A stretch of DNA of 64,000 bases from Sclerotinia nivalis (lineage: Eukaryota > Ascomycota > Leotiomycetes > Helotiales > Sclerotiniaceae), in assembly GCA_029531795.1 (NCBI GenBank), contig JAPEIS010000004.1, positions 1,860,001 through 1,924,000 on the forward strand. The letters are read 5' to 3'. The position numbers and the translations under genes were made by a program. A model generated the notes under the pieces. The model made no database searches, was not told where the DNA came from, and saw only the letters and a program-made list of their open reading frames with translations. Below, in pieces: positions 37,501-49,337 of the stretch. Position 1 is the stretch's first letter. Each line of letters begins with the position of its first letter.

Positions 37501-37580
37501 CAGCCCCCAAATTACGTCTTAAATTATCCCTCCATTAAGACGACATATTTAAGCCCAAATATCAAAAATTGGGGGCTTGT
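37501..37580. repeat. Nested inverted-repeat mini-element
   Basis: The ends CAGCCCCCAAATT and AATTGGGGGCTTG are near reverse complements about 80 bp apart. An inner pair, CGTCTTAA (37515-37522) and TTAAGACG (37535-37542), makes a second stem. Size and layout resemble a very small MITE or a solo foldback element. Confidence 0.75.
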
Positions 37581-37859
37581 ATAATCACGATGGATTCAGG
37601 ACTTTGGGGGCAGTTATTCTTGAACACACATGAATTAAGCTATATTGTCCACCATTTCCCCCGGACCAGCACATTAACAAAGGAGAGATTTCAACAAAAT
37701 TATGGCGCTCTTTTCTTCAATCCAGCGAGCTGAGATACCAAAATCAACCTCCGATAAATCAAATCATAAATCATCACTCCAATCATCTCATCCCAAATAA
37801 TCTCCACAATCCACCCAACACTCAAAAGACAACTAAACAACTAAACAACACCCACCAAA

Positions 37860-38403
37860 CTATCTCCTCCCAGCCGCATCCCACCCTCTCTCCCATTCCG
37901 CAAGCCCCTCATCACGTCTCGTCTCCAAATCCTGCGGTACCCTCTCAAAATTCTGATCGTCTCTCAAATACACATTCACATTATTTCTCCCAGGTGTAGG
38001 CAGATTTTGGAGCGATTGCTGTGTAAGCTGCGTCGGCTGCACGTACTGGTGTTGTGTTTGAAATCCTTGCTGCTGGTATTGCGGAGCCCATGTAGTTGCA
38101 GTGTTTTGATAAGTGGCTTGCTGATGTTGACCAGTGTGGTAGGAGGGATTTTGATAGGTGAGTTGTTGGTTTTCGGGCTGTGTGGAATGAGATTGCGTGT
38201 ATGGGTCTTGGTGGTATGTTTGTACTTGGTGGGTGGAGTTTTGATACTGAGATTGTTGTTGGTAGCCTTGTGGTTGCTGATATTGTGTGTATTGAGGTTG
38301 TTGACCAGCACTATAATGGTTGGGCCTAGAATGTTTGGTGAGTTATATTCATTTATGTACGAGGACCTTTTACTTACTGGTATGCAGAATTATTCCTCGA
38401 CAT
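37860..38403 (-). CDS. Gln/Tyr-rich low-complexity protein
   Basis: A 163-residue protein from exons 38403-38378 and 38325-37860, joined by a 52-nt intron with donor GTAAGT. It starts MSRNNSAYQPNHYSAGQQ. The first 115 residues are almost entirely Gln, Tyr, Asn, Thr, Ser and His with YQ/YQN repeats (SQYQNSTHQVQTYHQ), a prion-like composition. The C-terminal 45 residues are normal and charged (NNVNVYLRDDQNFERVPQDL, then RRDEGLAEWERGWDAAGRR) and probably fold or bind a partner. There is no signal peptide and no family I recognise. The intact frame, the clean intron and the sharp change of composition support a real gene. Confidence 0.75.
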
Positions 38404-40085
38404 TTTGGATTTGATATCGCGGAAATGGATCTTTATCAATTCAAGAGAGAGCTCTTTATCCTAAATCTTTCGAGTTGGTTGCAAGAGAATTGATTGTTTG
38501 TTGAATAAGAGTATATTGCTGGCATTGACTTGATCTTTATACCCCTCTCGTTACTTTACTTCCATTCAATTCTTCCTTTAGTAACATGCTGCACATTTTT
38601 TTTTCAGTTAAGAGTCTACAAGCAGAACCAAAATCCCAGGATTCTGGCCTTGCCATTGTGCTATTATGAGTCCTGTGCGATGTCATGAGCGCTATCTAGT
38701 TGGCTCGCTTATTTCAGGAGGCCGGCAACAACGCGTTTCGCCATCTCTAATTTCAAGCTTATCCAACAATGTTTCTGTAGCAAGTGTTGCCCCATAATCA
38801 CTTAAACAAAATTTCATGCACCATATGCATTTTCAATAAAAGTCCTTTCCGCACATAAAGCCAATATCATTACCTAAACCCGAATTTTCAAAATAAGGAC
38901 TTGGGCCAACGCATCAGAATTTATTGATTAGCATCTATCCTCGATTTCCTTCAAAAACAGTCCTTTACTGGCTTATAACAGGACTAGAAGGACTTGATCC
39001 AGTCTCCCGGCTATCGTTTCGGTCATGCAAAGGACTTCTCTATGCTACGCTAATGGGCAGGAACTATTGCCAAGGGACCCACGGGATCATGTGCAAACTG
39101 GTGCTATGACCAGATAGTGAGACAGAATTGCACTGATGAGAATGAAGCAGACAAGGAACAATATGTGAAAGATTCAGGAATCGGGATGAGAAAAGTAACG
39201 TTTGAGCTTAACGACCAGCCATAACCACATATTTCCAACCACCAATCTCTTTTTTCCCTCTTTCACAAAAAATACATTCCAACCCAAAGACAACTAGCTC
39301 TCCCTCAAAACTAAAAGTAGAATCTCCATCTCCCTCTCCAATTCCCACGATGCCACAGATAATTCAAGTATGAAGCATACCCAGCACTGATCTAGAAGCG
39401 TAGAGCAAACAATGAATCAAAGAGATGAATGTGAAACGCGCTGCGCAAGGGAAGTTTAAGCGAAGATGAAATCATACAGATTGCATGAATTTCCGACGAC
39501 TGACATATCTTACATACATTGAAAAAATCTTCGATGAAAGATTTGCGATGTAGTTTCCCGTATATAATGGATGGTAAGAATGCACTCGTGGGAGAAAAAT
39601 GAAAAAGGTGGAAGAGATTTAATCGGATACGAACAGAATAATCATGGAACCAGGATGCCCAATAGCCCAGACTGGAGTGCAGACTAGAAGTGAGGCTTAA
39701 AGCTATGAATGATCAAGTTCAATTCAGTAATTTAAGATCGATTCAATATTCCAAACAATTTCAAGAATTAAAAACCTCTCATTATATATCAGACTGTAGT
39801 TCGGACTTTAGACCCTGCATGAAACATCTGACTAGTGTATAAAGCTCTATCTTAAAAAAAAATTCAACTATTTATGTACTTGCAACGAGTATCCGCAATA
39901 TCACCTTCAAAGCCAATCCCCATGGCTCAACAAAGCAGTAGATATCCCACAAGTCTTTGTCAACTAAAACGCCAAGCTCATAAAATGAGGTATACTAATA
40001 CAGATCTGTACCACGAATTATATGCAACTGTACCATCTTGTCTCAATATAATAAACGCTTTGTGTCTCCAGAAACCCTTGATGCC
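38404..40085. other. Intergenic region with inverted-repeat element copy A
   Basis: 1.7 kb between the Q/Y-rich gene and the 3' end of EFR3. It contains a pyrimidine-rich stretch near 39235-39330 and the element copy at 39656-39820. No gene is seen. Confidence 0.5.
39656..39820. repeat. MITE-like element, copy A
   Basis: Begins ATGCCCAATAGCCCAGACT and ends near GTTCGGACTTTAGACCCTGCAT, a degenerate version of the ends of copy B. The internal TCAATATTCCAAACAATTTC aligns with TGAATATTCCAAATAAATTC of copy B. No coding capacity. Confidence 0.6.
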
Positions 40086-43000
40086 TCAATAGGGAGGCAT
40101 ACCAGCATTCCCCTTTTCGTCCCCACCAATTTCAATACCACTAAGCAAGTCCTGAAGATCTACCACCTTTCCATTCTCCTCGTCCCATGGCATACTTTGA
40201 TATCCACCTGCTCTACTCTTTGTACTTCTTTTCGTACTCCGACCGGTTTGATATCCTTCTGGAGAATGATTATGCGCTTGATCGTGAATGGACACGTTTT
40301 CACCCACAAGCGAAGATGGAAGTGGTGGAACAGGGGGCACCGTGGAACCATCCTGTGCTACATCTGTGGGGTTGGAAGAAAAAGGTCGCTCCAGATAACT
40401 TGGAACTCTGTCTCGTGACTTCGATCTCGATCGGCCGGCTGAACGCATAGAAGCAGATCGTTCTACACCGGAAGCATTCTGCTGATTGTATGTGTTGATA
40501 GATATATCTGAAGCTGAGAAGTCATAACTAACCATGCTCTCACTACTCGCATCACTCTGCGGTGCGCCCGCCCTAGTACCTGGTAAAGTTGTTGTCTGAC
40601 CAGAGAGAACTCGCTTCAATTGATCAACCCTCATTACAGATCCACGGCTTGATTCACTAGCAGGAGCATTTGAATGTCCGCTACCTTTTCGTACTTTCTG
40701 CATTGCGCCGATACCACCGGTTGTTCCGTAAGAAGAATTTGGTCCACTTTTGTAATTCTGACCGCCAATAGGTGATGCCGTTCCGCTGTTGCTACCGTTA
40801 CTCAGCCCATTAATGGTAAGGAAATTGCGATGGCCAGTGGTCATCGTGCCTGCGCGTGATCCACTGATTGAGACAGTCTTGCTAATTTCCTGCGCAACGG
40901 CAATCACTGACTCCTTGTTCCATTCTGCCATCATTTCTTCCTTAATTCTTTCCGGTATGATGGTATCTCGTGTCGAGGAAGGGATATCTACACTAAGTAT
41001 TGGATGGGTGAAGCTTCGACCAGGAGAAGTTGGAGGGCTACTTGGAGGAGAGTTCAGAGATGCCGCATATGATAACGAGATGAGTTTGACCATTTGGAAG
41101 CGATCATCGAATGTTGATAAAGCGTCCGCTCCAGCATAATTGGGAGCTTGTCTTTGTTGAAGCGTGGTACTACCTGGCGTACCAATATCATTAAGTTGAA
41201 TGGGAGGGAATCGAATGCTATCAGGCCAAAACATAGCTTTTTGGCGTTGACGAATCTCGTCTTGGATTGTTTTGCCGACAGGTGACATTTCGATTTCGAA
41301 TTTTTCGCACAACGTCCAGAAATACCCATGACATAGACTCCCAACACGGACTTTGTCAACTGGTAGCTCAAATGACTGGATGTCCTCTTGCAATCGAAAC
41401 ATCATTGGTAATCCGCTTCTGACTGCATTTACTCCCAAATTCTTGACAAGATTTGTAAGAAGAAGATGTTGAAGAACTATATCATTCTCGTTATCTACGT
41501 ATTGCAAAACATTTTCGTAGATGGCAAGATGTAGAAGCTGTAGAAATGTTGTCCGTGATAGTCGATAAGGTTTCTCTGATTTGGACGCATTTGACACTGC
41601 CCTCTTCGTTAGATCTGTAGATGATTCGTCACGTGCACTCTTCGTCAGTCCCTTTGGCTTCTCATCAGAAACTTGTTGATCAGCCTTGGTGACTTCTCTA
41701 TCAAGCCATGTTAACAGAGCATCAGCGTATGCTTTCCTTACGCGCCCGTCCACGTCACGCAATAACCATTGCGTGCCCTCCCAAGTCTTGATTGGAACTT
41801 TGTTTCTTCCCAGATTCCCCGCAGTCATCGTTTTGTGGCTTGCCACAAGCAAGATTGACTTTATGGATAGAAGCGCCGTGATCTTGGCGGTATCAAACGA
41901 GAAAAATCCATCAGTATTTGGGTCCTCGGTCATATTAGTGCCAGATAAGAGAGCCTCTGTTGCAGATTTTGGGTCCTCGATAGCTGCAGCAGTGCTTGGG
42001 ACAGGTGATAATGGCGAAGGCTTCAAGCGTGACAGGATCGCCGAAACCATGTCCGATATTTGATCCGCATAGTAAACGTGAGTGGCCAAATCTCCTAGAC
42101 AATGTTGCAGCCGAGCCAAAAGGTCTTTTCTAGTGTCTGTTGGAACCAAGGCACTTTCAGACGCGATTGGGGCATTCAAAGTACCAACATCGTTCTTTCC
42201 GTCCGCTCCATTATCTGGCTGAAGATGAGGACCACCAACGTTACCAAGTTGAAGAACTATCAATATGTGCTGTATCAATCCCAGTAAGACATCCATTACG
42301 CTTAATCCTATCAAATTGATATCCGATTTTAGTAAAGAGTCTACCATTGTTGCCAGGACAAGCTGTTGCATGAGAGTGGCCTCAACCTGGTCAGCTCGTA
42401 CCAAACTATCCATGGCCGTCACCAAAATGACATATCGGTCTTGGACAGGGGTCCATCTGGCAATCATTTCGAAGATACGGGGTGCCCATCCATTGCAATT
42501 CTCGTTCGGACCAGTCTCAATAACAGATTCTCGTTGAGCAACTCGATCCGCAACAAACTTCAATACTGCAGTTGCAGCTCCATGAATTTGAGCTCGGTTA
42601 TTGACGACAAATATCTGTTTCAGACATTGGGTAGCCAAAACACCAATGTTCTCCTCTGCCAATTTATCTGCATCCGCAGTGGTTCCGGATAAAGCGGTAG
42701 CATTCTCCCCTGCCGTGTCAGATGTTCCTGCTGTTGCGTTGCTTGCCCTTCTCTTCAACAATGACTTCTCCGTCCCCATATGCTCTTCTATTTCAGCTCG
42801 TTGTTGTAGTACGTCAATGAAGTCCTCATTGTCTGTCCAAATATTCTCCAGCAGTATCGGTACAATCACGTCCAACTGTCTTCCTGCCACTGTAGCTAAA
42901 GCTTCAGAAGATGCTACGCTCTTGACTGCTTGTAACCCAAGGCTCCTCCATCTTATAGCGACTGGTGCACTTTGAGGTTTACTGCTCGTTTGTGTCCTCG

Positions 43001-43522
43001 TAGAAGCGAACGACGCGTATATTTGCACAATCTCCTCGTATTGATGTAGGTATTCTTGGTCCGCGGAAAGACTTGCCATATCATGATTTTCGCAAAAGAC
43101 CTGGAAAGTAGGTATTGAGGATTCCACCATAGTAACATCTCGCGCACGAAGTATGATATTGAAGATTTTCAGAACGTAAGGCGCATACAGAGGTAAGTCT
43201 CGGGGGGCTTTTTCGATCAAAGCTGACAGTATTTGGAGTGTAACTTGGACATCTCTATGTCTCCAATCAGCATATTTCACAGCATTACATTTAACTCGTC
43301 AACGAACCCTATTTTAGCTCTCCAAACATCACTTGCAGTCTTCTTCTCCAGAAACTCCCCAACCTTCTGCACCTTACTCCTTCGCGTCGTTGCATAGAAC
43401 AAAAGATAGCTCAGTTCACTTGAATTCGGCTTTACATCAACTGCCCCTTTCGCCGTTTTGGGGTAGCATTTCAGTATGAGAACCTGATGCTTGGGACGGC
43501 ATTTCTGCCGTATGGCATGCAT
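40086..43522 (-). CDS. EFR3: EFR3, plasma-membrane scaffold for the PI4-kinase Stt4 complex
   Basis: A 1127-residue homologue of Efr3, which anchors the Stt4 PI 4-kinase complex (with Ypp1) at the plasma membrane and supports PI4P synthesis there. Exons are 43522-43308 and 43254-40086, with a 53-nt intron containing a TGCTGATT branch. The spliced N-terminus MHAIRQKCRPKHQVLILKCY has the basic patch and Cys residues typical of the family. It is followed by SSELSYLLFYATTRRSKVQK and VQVTLQILSALIEKAPRDLP, then HEAT/ARM-like helices. The C-terminal 350 residues are Ser/Gly-rich and disordered (MRSAGRSRSKSRDRVPSYLE), a likely regulatory tail. No membrane segment is seen, so attachment would be peripheral. 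The length exceeds yeast Efr3 (about 780) because of that tail, as is common in filamentous fungi. Confidence 0.93.
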
Positions 43523-44398
43523 TGAATTCACGGCGCAAGAAGTCAAATTAGAATCTCGGAGATCTGTCCAACTTCGCACAATCGTAGTGTTTTGATAAGT
43601 GGTTAATTGAGTATTTCGTCCGAGTGAAGTGTGTCCAGAGACCAAGTCTCAAAGATGTATGGCCAACTGTTATCACGAACACGTCGTCAGCTGAAATAGA
43701 TTAATATTGAAATTGTTTGGGCCCTGCTGACCGGGAGCTTCCAGATGTTGTGAGATGCGAGTTTGAAATTGCCAGGCATCAAATTAAGGTTAAACAAGAT
43801 TTCGGAAAACGGAGCTCAAAACCTCCGATGTGATGTAAACAAGGCTGAAATGAATAGCTGGATTAGCAAGGCTATGATGTGGCTACGAGTGGTAGGTAAT
43901 GAGGGACTATTGAAGAAGTGGTTTTCTCTGAAAGTAAAAAAGACTTACATTGGTGAGGATATAAAAGCATCTGTTGTGTTGTTTTGCTAAACTTACTAAG
44001 ATGCACGAAACTTTGTTATCAAAGAATCGGTCAGCTAGATGATCCACAGTCACATGTCAATGCACTAACATTGCATTTGAAGTTTCAGAAAGCTCTTTTG
44101 TTATATTTAGTTACTTAAAAGATTCTATATAAATAAGTAAGAAATGTTATACTAGTATCGAATACAAAATCCAGAATGTCTAACACTTCATCAAAATATC
44201 TGTTAGTTTGCCCTAGGTTTGCCTCAAGAGCCAAACCCACCGATTAGTACGAAGATGGTATCGTAAATGAAACCTAAAAGTCTAATGAAATACAACTTGC
44301 CAAATCCTCCTGCTTCACCCTTTGCCCTCACCTCATTCCAGCCATTTTATCTTACAGCCAAGATTCCCAAGTATATCTCCATTGTACCCGAAATCTTC
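43523..44398. other. Intergenic region, EFR3 promoter
   Basis: 876 bp between the thioesterase 3' end and the EFR3 start, so it holds the EFR3 promoter. TATA-like runs occur (near 43960 and 44125) but on no clear core-promoter spacing. No gene is supported. Confidence 0.5.
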
Positions 44399-45572
44399 TT
44401 ATAACTTGGCTTTCTCCGAGTCATCCTGCTTGAGTCTCACAACGCCCTACACAATTCATTAGCAACAAGCCAACCGTAAGTCCAAAAAAGATAATATACC
44501 TCTTGAAAACAAGTAGCAATCAACGTCCCATCCTGAGCAAACATATGCTGTGTGACCACTCCCCTCCCATCCCCAGACCACGGACTCGACATCTCGGCAA
44601 ACATCCACTCATCCGCCCTAAACCTCCTAGGCTCATGAAAATATATTGTGTGGTCTAAACTAACTATCATCCCAATCTCTGGTCTCCTCTTATCGTTGTT
44701 CAAATCATCTCCGAATCCTTCTGCTTCTTTCAGTTTCTTCACGTACTTATCCTTCTCGGTCTCTTCCGCGTTCTCCCCCTCCTTTTTCTTTCCTTCATTA
44801 CCATATCTCCAGAGCTTATGTATTCTACCCACAGTGCCAATGAAATAGCTGTCACTCATGTAAGCCAAGGCATTCAAATGCGCCTGATGTCCACCTTCCT
44901 CACTAATCCTTCCCCTCGCCTTAATCCACTGCCTCGTTTTCTGTTCATGCGGCATCCCAGACTCGGCATTCAAGACCTCGAGCCTTTGACTGATAAACGG
45001 ACTATCAATATTCATCTCCATTTGGAACAATTCGTCGTCCTCCTTGGGTGGTCTAATATTCTTTGGAATTGGAACCGCATGTTTGACTTTCTGTTCTCCT
45101 CCACTATCCTCTCTCACGAAGGACATCGTAGTCGTGAATATACATTTTCCCTTTTGACGTGCTTGCACTGTGCGGGTAGCGAACGAACGACCTTCGCGGA
45201 CATGTTCGACGTAGTACATGACTGGTAAATCGGAGTTACCAGCTAGGACAAAATAACAGTGCATGCTGTGCACGGTAAAGTTACGCGGGACGGTGCATTG
45301 TGCCGCTGCAAGACATTGTGCGATGATTGCTCCTCCGTATATACCTCGTGCATTAGGAGGAAGCCATAAGGGGTGAGTGTTTGTGAAGATGTCCTGGCGA
45401 GGGAGAGGGTTTGTTAGCCCATGACAACTGATCAACTTCTGTGCGAGGATATAGGATACCAAACGCTTACCGGCCCAATTTGACTGAGTTCTCGAAGCTC
45501 TAATACATTCTCAATGGCAGATTTCGAAGGGTTAATAGGAGGAGGTGGGACAAGCGTCGGACGATCCGTCAT
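44399..45572 (-). CDS. Peroxisomal acyl-CoA thioesterase II (TesB/ACOT8 type)
   Basis: A 347-residue double-hotdog thioesterase that hydrolyses acyl-CoA to fatty acid and CoA. Exons are 45572-45471, 45393-44500 and 44446-44399. N-terminal hotdog blocks are RGIYGGAIIAQCLAAAQ and SMHCYFVLAGNSDLPVMY with VREGRSFATRTVQA. The C-terminal half has SLDHTIYFHEPRRFRADEW, MSSPWSGDGRGVVTQHMF and the spliced IATCFQEGVVRL, supplying the Asp, Ser and Gln of the TesB-type active site. The last 16-codon exon ends EKAKL, a type 1 peroxisomal targeting signal (AKL). Reading through the last intron would lose this signal. An insertion rich in Lys and Glu (GKKKEGENAEETEKDKYVKK) separates the two domains. Role: peroxisomal fatty-acid and acyl-CoA turnover. 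Confidence 0.94.
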
Positions 45573-46559
45573 TTTTCTGCTGTAGAAGTGTGTGATTTGG
45601 GTAAGAGTGTCTGGGTGAAAGGTCTATTCTAATGGATGAGGTGCAATCTCGAATGGAAGAAGATTGAATTGAAGCATATCCGAGATCTAAAACATGAGAC
45701 ACTATTTGAAAGCTACTTAACAAACTTCATATCAAGGATTAATTATTTCTTTGATAAGGAATTCGATTTGACCGAGGTTCATTCATGAAGAGCGGGCCGA
45801 CATGACCATGTCTCATATTTGCCGAAGTGACCCCTGAGGTAACCCGGAAAGAGACTTTGGGATTTTGGACCCTCATTGAAATGGCATGTGGATTCGCTGT
45901 CCATTTCGAGAATTGGGTCTTTGATGAACGGTTACGTTTGACAAACATTCGAAGGATCCTCCTTGGCACCACTTTAATGCCGAGGTTCATGTTGGGAGAC
46001 ATCGACCTCTGGGTAGCAAACCCTGACCTTCTTGAACACAAGGCATTTGATGCTTAAAGCTTACCACGATGTTAGAAGAGCATAGTATGAAAGTTCGTAC
46101 ATAAAAGGTCGATATCCATATTGTTATTGTACATTCTGAGTATAATGGGCATTGATGAATTACATAAGTATGAAAATTTAAGCGCTGAAGCTTAGATATC
46201 CAATGAACTCCCTTCTCGACTAAATATGTCACATAATGAGCCTACATCGAAACGCAAGGTCTGCGAATCTGATTCTGGTCTTTCCTTACGCTTTATTTGC
46301 GAACAATGCTCCATGTACATGGCCAGAAGAAAATACCCTCGCGATATCTTGTTTATACCCTATCGAAAGACTGTACAGCGTCTTTTCCCTAGCAATCTCC
46401 ATAATCTTTTCAATGCCTCTGCCTTCTCTTCCAACCATGTTCGATATATGTGGTATAAATAGAATATTTCAGTAAAAATCCATTCATTAAGGTATATTGT
46501 ATGAAACTCAAATTTAGACGATAGAGATTGGTAGAATGTGAATGGTAAACTGCAATGTT
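45573..46559. other. Intergenic region with an open reading stretch
   Basis: About 1 kb. On the plus strand 45827-46057 is open and protein-like (WTLIEMACGFAVHFENWVFD, LLGTTLMPRFMLGDIDLWV), perhaps a relic exon of an unrecognised gene. The opposite strand is also open, so chance cannot be excluded. Confidence 0.4.
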
Positions 46560-47840
46560 TAGTAATCATCCGTGTCCCATTTTGGCAGATTCTTAAGATC
46601 ACTGATGTCCATAAACTGCAATTTGAGAACCTTGTCCTTTCCACATTGCTCTTCCAAACATTTTTCGTGAGCCTTCTCGCTATTGTCCTGAAGAGCTTGG
46701 TTGTCGAACAGAATGATGTTGTTGCCGGAATTGCCAAGCCACGCGTCATTGACTCTACTAATATTTCCGGATGCCCGCGGATAGTTGTGAAGGATACGCG
46801 GTGTATGGCCGTAGCCAATATATGGCTCGCCACAGGTGGCTCACCATAGACTCCCCCTGTCATCAGTGTTAACTCCTCGAGAGCGGGGAATAATTCGGAG
46901 AAATATCCACACTATCCGGAACATCACCATTGAAGAGCAGGCTGTCCCTCCAGAGCGGAGAGCTACCAGTAATTTCCTGAGACTCCCCAGATATTCCAGC
47001 CCAGATGATAGGCATAGCTAGAGAACATATTTCTTGTTCTTAGCTCTGACTTGATCCTTTTAAACAGACTATATTGTCTCCAGCGCCAGTTTCCAAAGGC
47101 CGTTGTATCTAGCTAGACTGTATCACACTCAGATCGAAACCAAACCGCTGGACACTTACTCACGCTGTAATTTTCCAATACAGCTACCACACGCGGATTA
47201 GATGTACAGGACTTACGAGGAGCGAGGGCAAGTATGCATGACTATTGTCAGATATGTAACAAGTTTGCGTGTTATCTATATGCGAATTTACTGTGTTTGA
47301 GGTTTCGTCAGAATAGACCAGCGTATATCTAAAAAAAAATACTTTCAAAAGTTGCATATCCCAACAAGTTGTCATAAAACAAACTTTTGGATCGACCTGA
47401 ATGAATTGTTACGAGGCGCGGGCCTGGTAATATAAATTCCTAGATCATCTTGCGTAGCACCAATGGTAGCTCTCGCAATTTTGGAAATGCTGTTGGCGGA
47501 GTAGGTTCCGGCATCGAATCAGGAACAAGAATCGTTCCTGCATTTGATCGGTCTTCTATTTCGTGAAGACTTCTATGCGCGGTATGAGAGCTTAAAGCCG
47601 GCTCGCAAGTCTCATGAACACCCTGTTCGCTCGGAATTGAAGGGATGATGTCTCGACGAGAGGCCTTTGCTGATCAGATAGATTGGCTTGTGGTGTCAAT
47701 TGAGGTTGAGGTTGCGGAAATTCATAGAAATACATTGCTTCCGCTGTCAAATGGTAGCTGACTATTTTCCATGTTGCTGTTAGAGCTTTCCTTCTTGTTC
47801 TTAATTTCATTAAAAATTTGAACATTCAAGGTTGTGAGAA
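46560..47840 (-). pseudogene. 2EXR-domain (fungal DUF) pseudogene
   Basis: The minus strand carries pieces of a fungal 2EXR-type protein. The frame runs SEQGVHETCEPALSSHTAHR, then FPKLRELPLVLRKMI, a TAG at 47442-47440 where the family has Trp, then EFILPGPRLVTIHSGRSKS, which is the start of the 2EXR domain. Further blocks are SNPRVVAVLENYSV and, after more stops and frame changes, FPALEELTLMTGG. A last open piece, 46805-46565, reads PYIGYGHTPRILHNYPRASG through LKNLPKWDTDDY and may be the final exon. At least three frames are used, so the gene is broken. The biochemical role of 2EXR proteins is unknown. Confidence 0.7.
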
Positions 47841-49337
47841 ATTGAAGAAACTTACTGTTTGATGCCACATGATACGAAATTCTAATATTGAGATCACAAT
47901 TTCCTACACCATCCATACAGGCTAAGGCTACCTAGTCCCCGCCTTAGCCATCTACTAGTGTCGCTACACTGGGTATTCAAGAGGCTAGAATTTTACCACT
48001 TCCCTTATATTCGGATACTGCTGTAAAATAGAGTTCCAAACACAATCTATCTTATCACTAGACCTCAATATCATAGGTTAAAATGGAACAATGGGAGCAG
48101 AGTTAATAGATCGGACTCAAGCTATGAGGATACGGTATGCCTTAGACCAGGAGATCTGAACTAATGACCAAGTACAACTCGTTCCAATATTGTCGAGATA
48201 TTGGGACATTTGGATGATGATCAACCTGCCACACGAAACTAATATTCACATAACTCACAAGGAACAATCACCGAACGCTTTTGTCTTCCCAAGAATGTCA
48301 GTAATATTACTTAGAAAGTAATACAATGATTATTGCTAGATTCGAAACACACTTCCACCTTCTTCCATACCCCCTCGACTTCAGATGGTCGACTCCCAAA
48401 AAATGATCCACCATGAATTTTTGCAGTACTATTCACCTGTTACTTCGTTGAGATCTGCAGATCGTGCAAGTTGACCTAGATGGGTAGGGAGATGGATTGC
48501 AGAAGAAGAAGACGAGGCACCATTGTTTCAAAGTGAGATCGCAACATTTGGATCTTTCTCTCCCTGCCCCAATGTTGAAGACAATACGGCACCGCTCTCG
48601 ACCATATAAATTTTCATTTCAGATCAAAGGTATCATCGATTGCAGGGGACCTGAATTCAATCTGCTTCGTGGGATCAATCAAATATCTACGAAAAATCAG
48701 CATCGAAGGGGTACGTGATGTCGATTTCTTCTAAGCTCTCGAATATTCTCGCAAGTTGTTGCAAAATTGAAAATCGAGAGCGTCTAACGTTCTTTCAAAA
48801 TGCAGTGATACTGTACGGATGATTTTATTAACACTAATCTTATTTGGCATTCCGTTCCATAGGTTTTGTCGTTCGACGGGAGCCCTGGCCGGATACCTTC
48901 GGAGCTCAACAACAGAGACCCCGTACGTATCTGCCCGCCTACTCTGCAAATAGCGCATATCTTCTACACACATGAGCATGATGCGTGCAAATGTATCACG
49001 ACCGCCAAGTTGATATTCAAATGTTTTGACGATTCGCGCCGGACAATTCTGCTTCCATATATCTCCATTGACTCAAAAGCAGTTGATCTTTAGAACGAAG
49101 AAACTATCCCATTCATAAGGACACCTGGGTCGAATTTTAAAAAGTTCATCATCCCAAGTTTGGCTCAATCATGTGAATACACCAAGGCATTCTACTTGAA
49201 TCTTGGCCTCGAATTTAGGCGTTGAAATTCTGATTTCAGAGTCAAATTCAGAAATATAGGATTCTTTGTTCGAACTCGACCTGAGCATCAAATCCACGTC
49301 CAGCACATACACGCCACAGATAAAAAGAAATTGTCGT
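47841..49337. other. Intergenic region
   Basis: 1.5 kb between the 2EXR relic and the HET gene. A plus-strand open stretch at 48866-49093 (AHIFYTHEHDACKCITTAKL) was not recognised. Otherwise nothing is seen. Confidence 0.45.

Larger units (their letters stand above)
35208..37859. other. AT-rich gene-free region with palindromes
   Basis: 2.65 kb, very AT-rich at 35560-36700. It holds a perfect palindrome at 35704-35729 and a nested inverted repeat at 37501-37580. Short frames on both strands show no known domain. The composition is compatible with an old RIP-affected repeat, which was not shown. Confidence 0.5.

Noticed and set aside
38007..38414. Plus-strand Leu/Val-rich frame
   Set aside because: Antisense shadow of the Q/Y-rich gene, whose codons CAA/CAG/TAC give Leu/Val-rich reverse frames.
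42265..42975. Overlapping plus-strand frames opposite EFR3
   Set aside because: They lie entirely within the conserved EFR3 coding exon on the other strand and show no family features.
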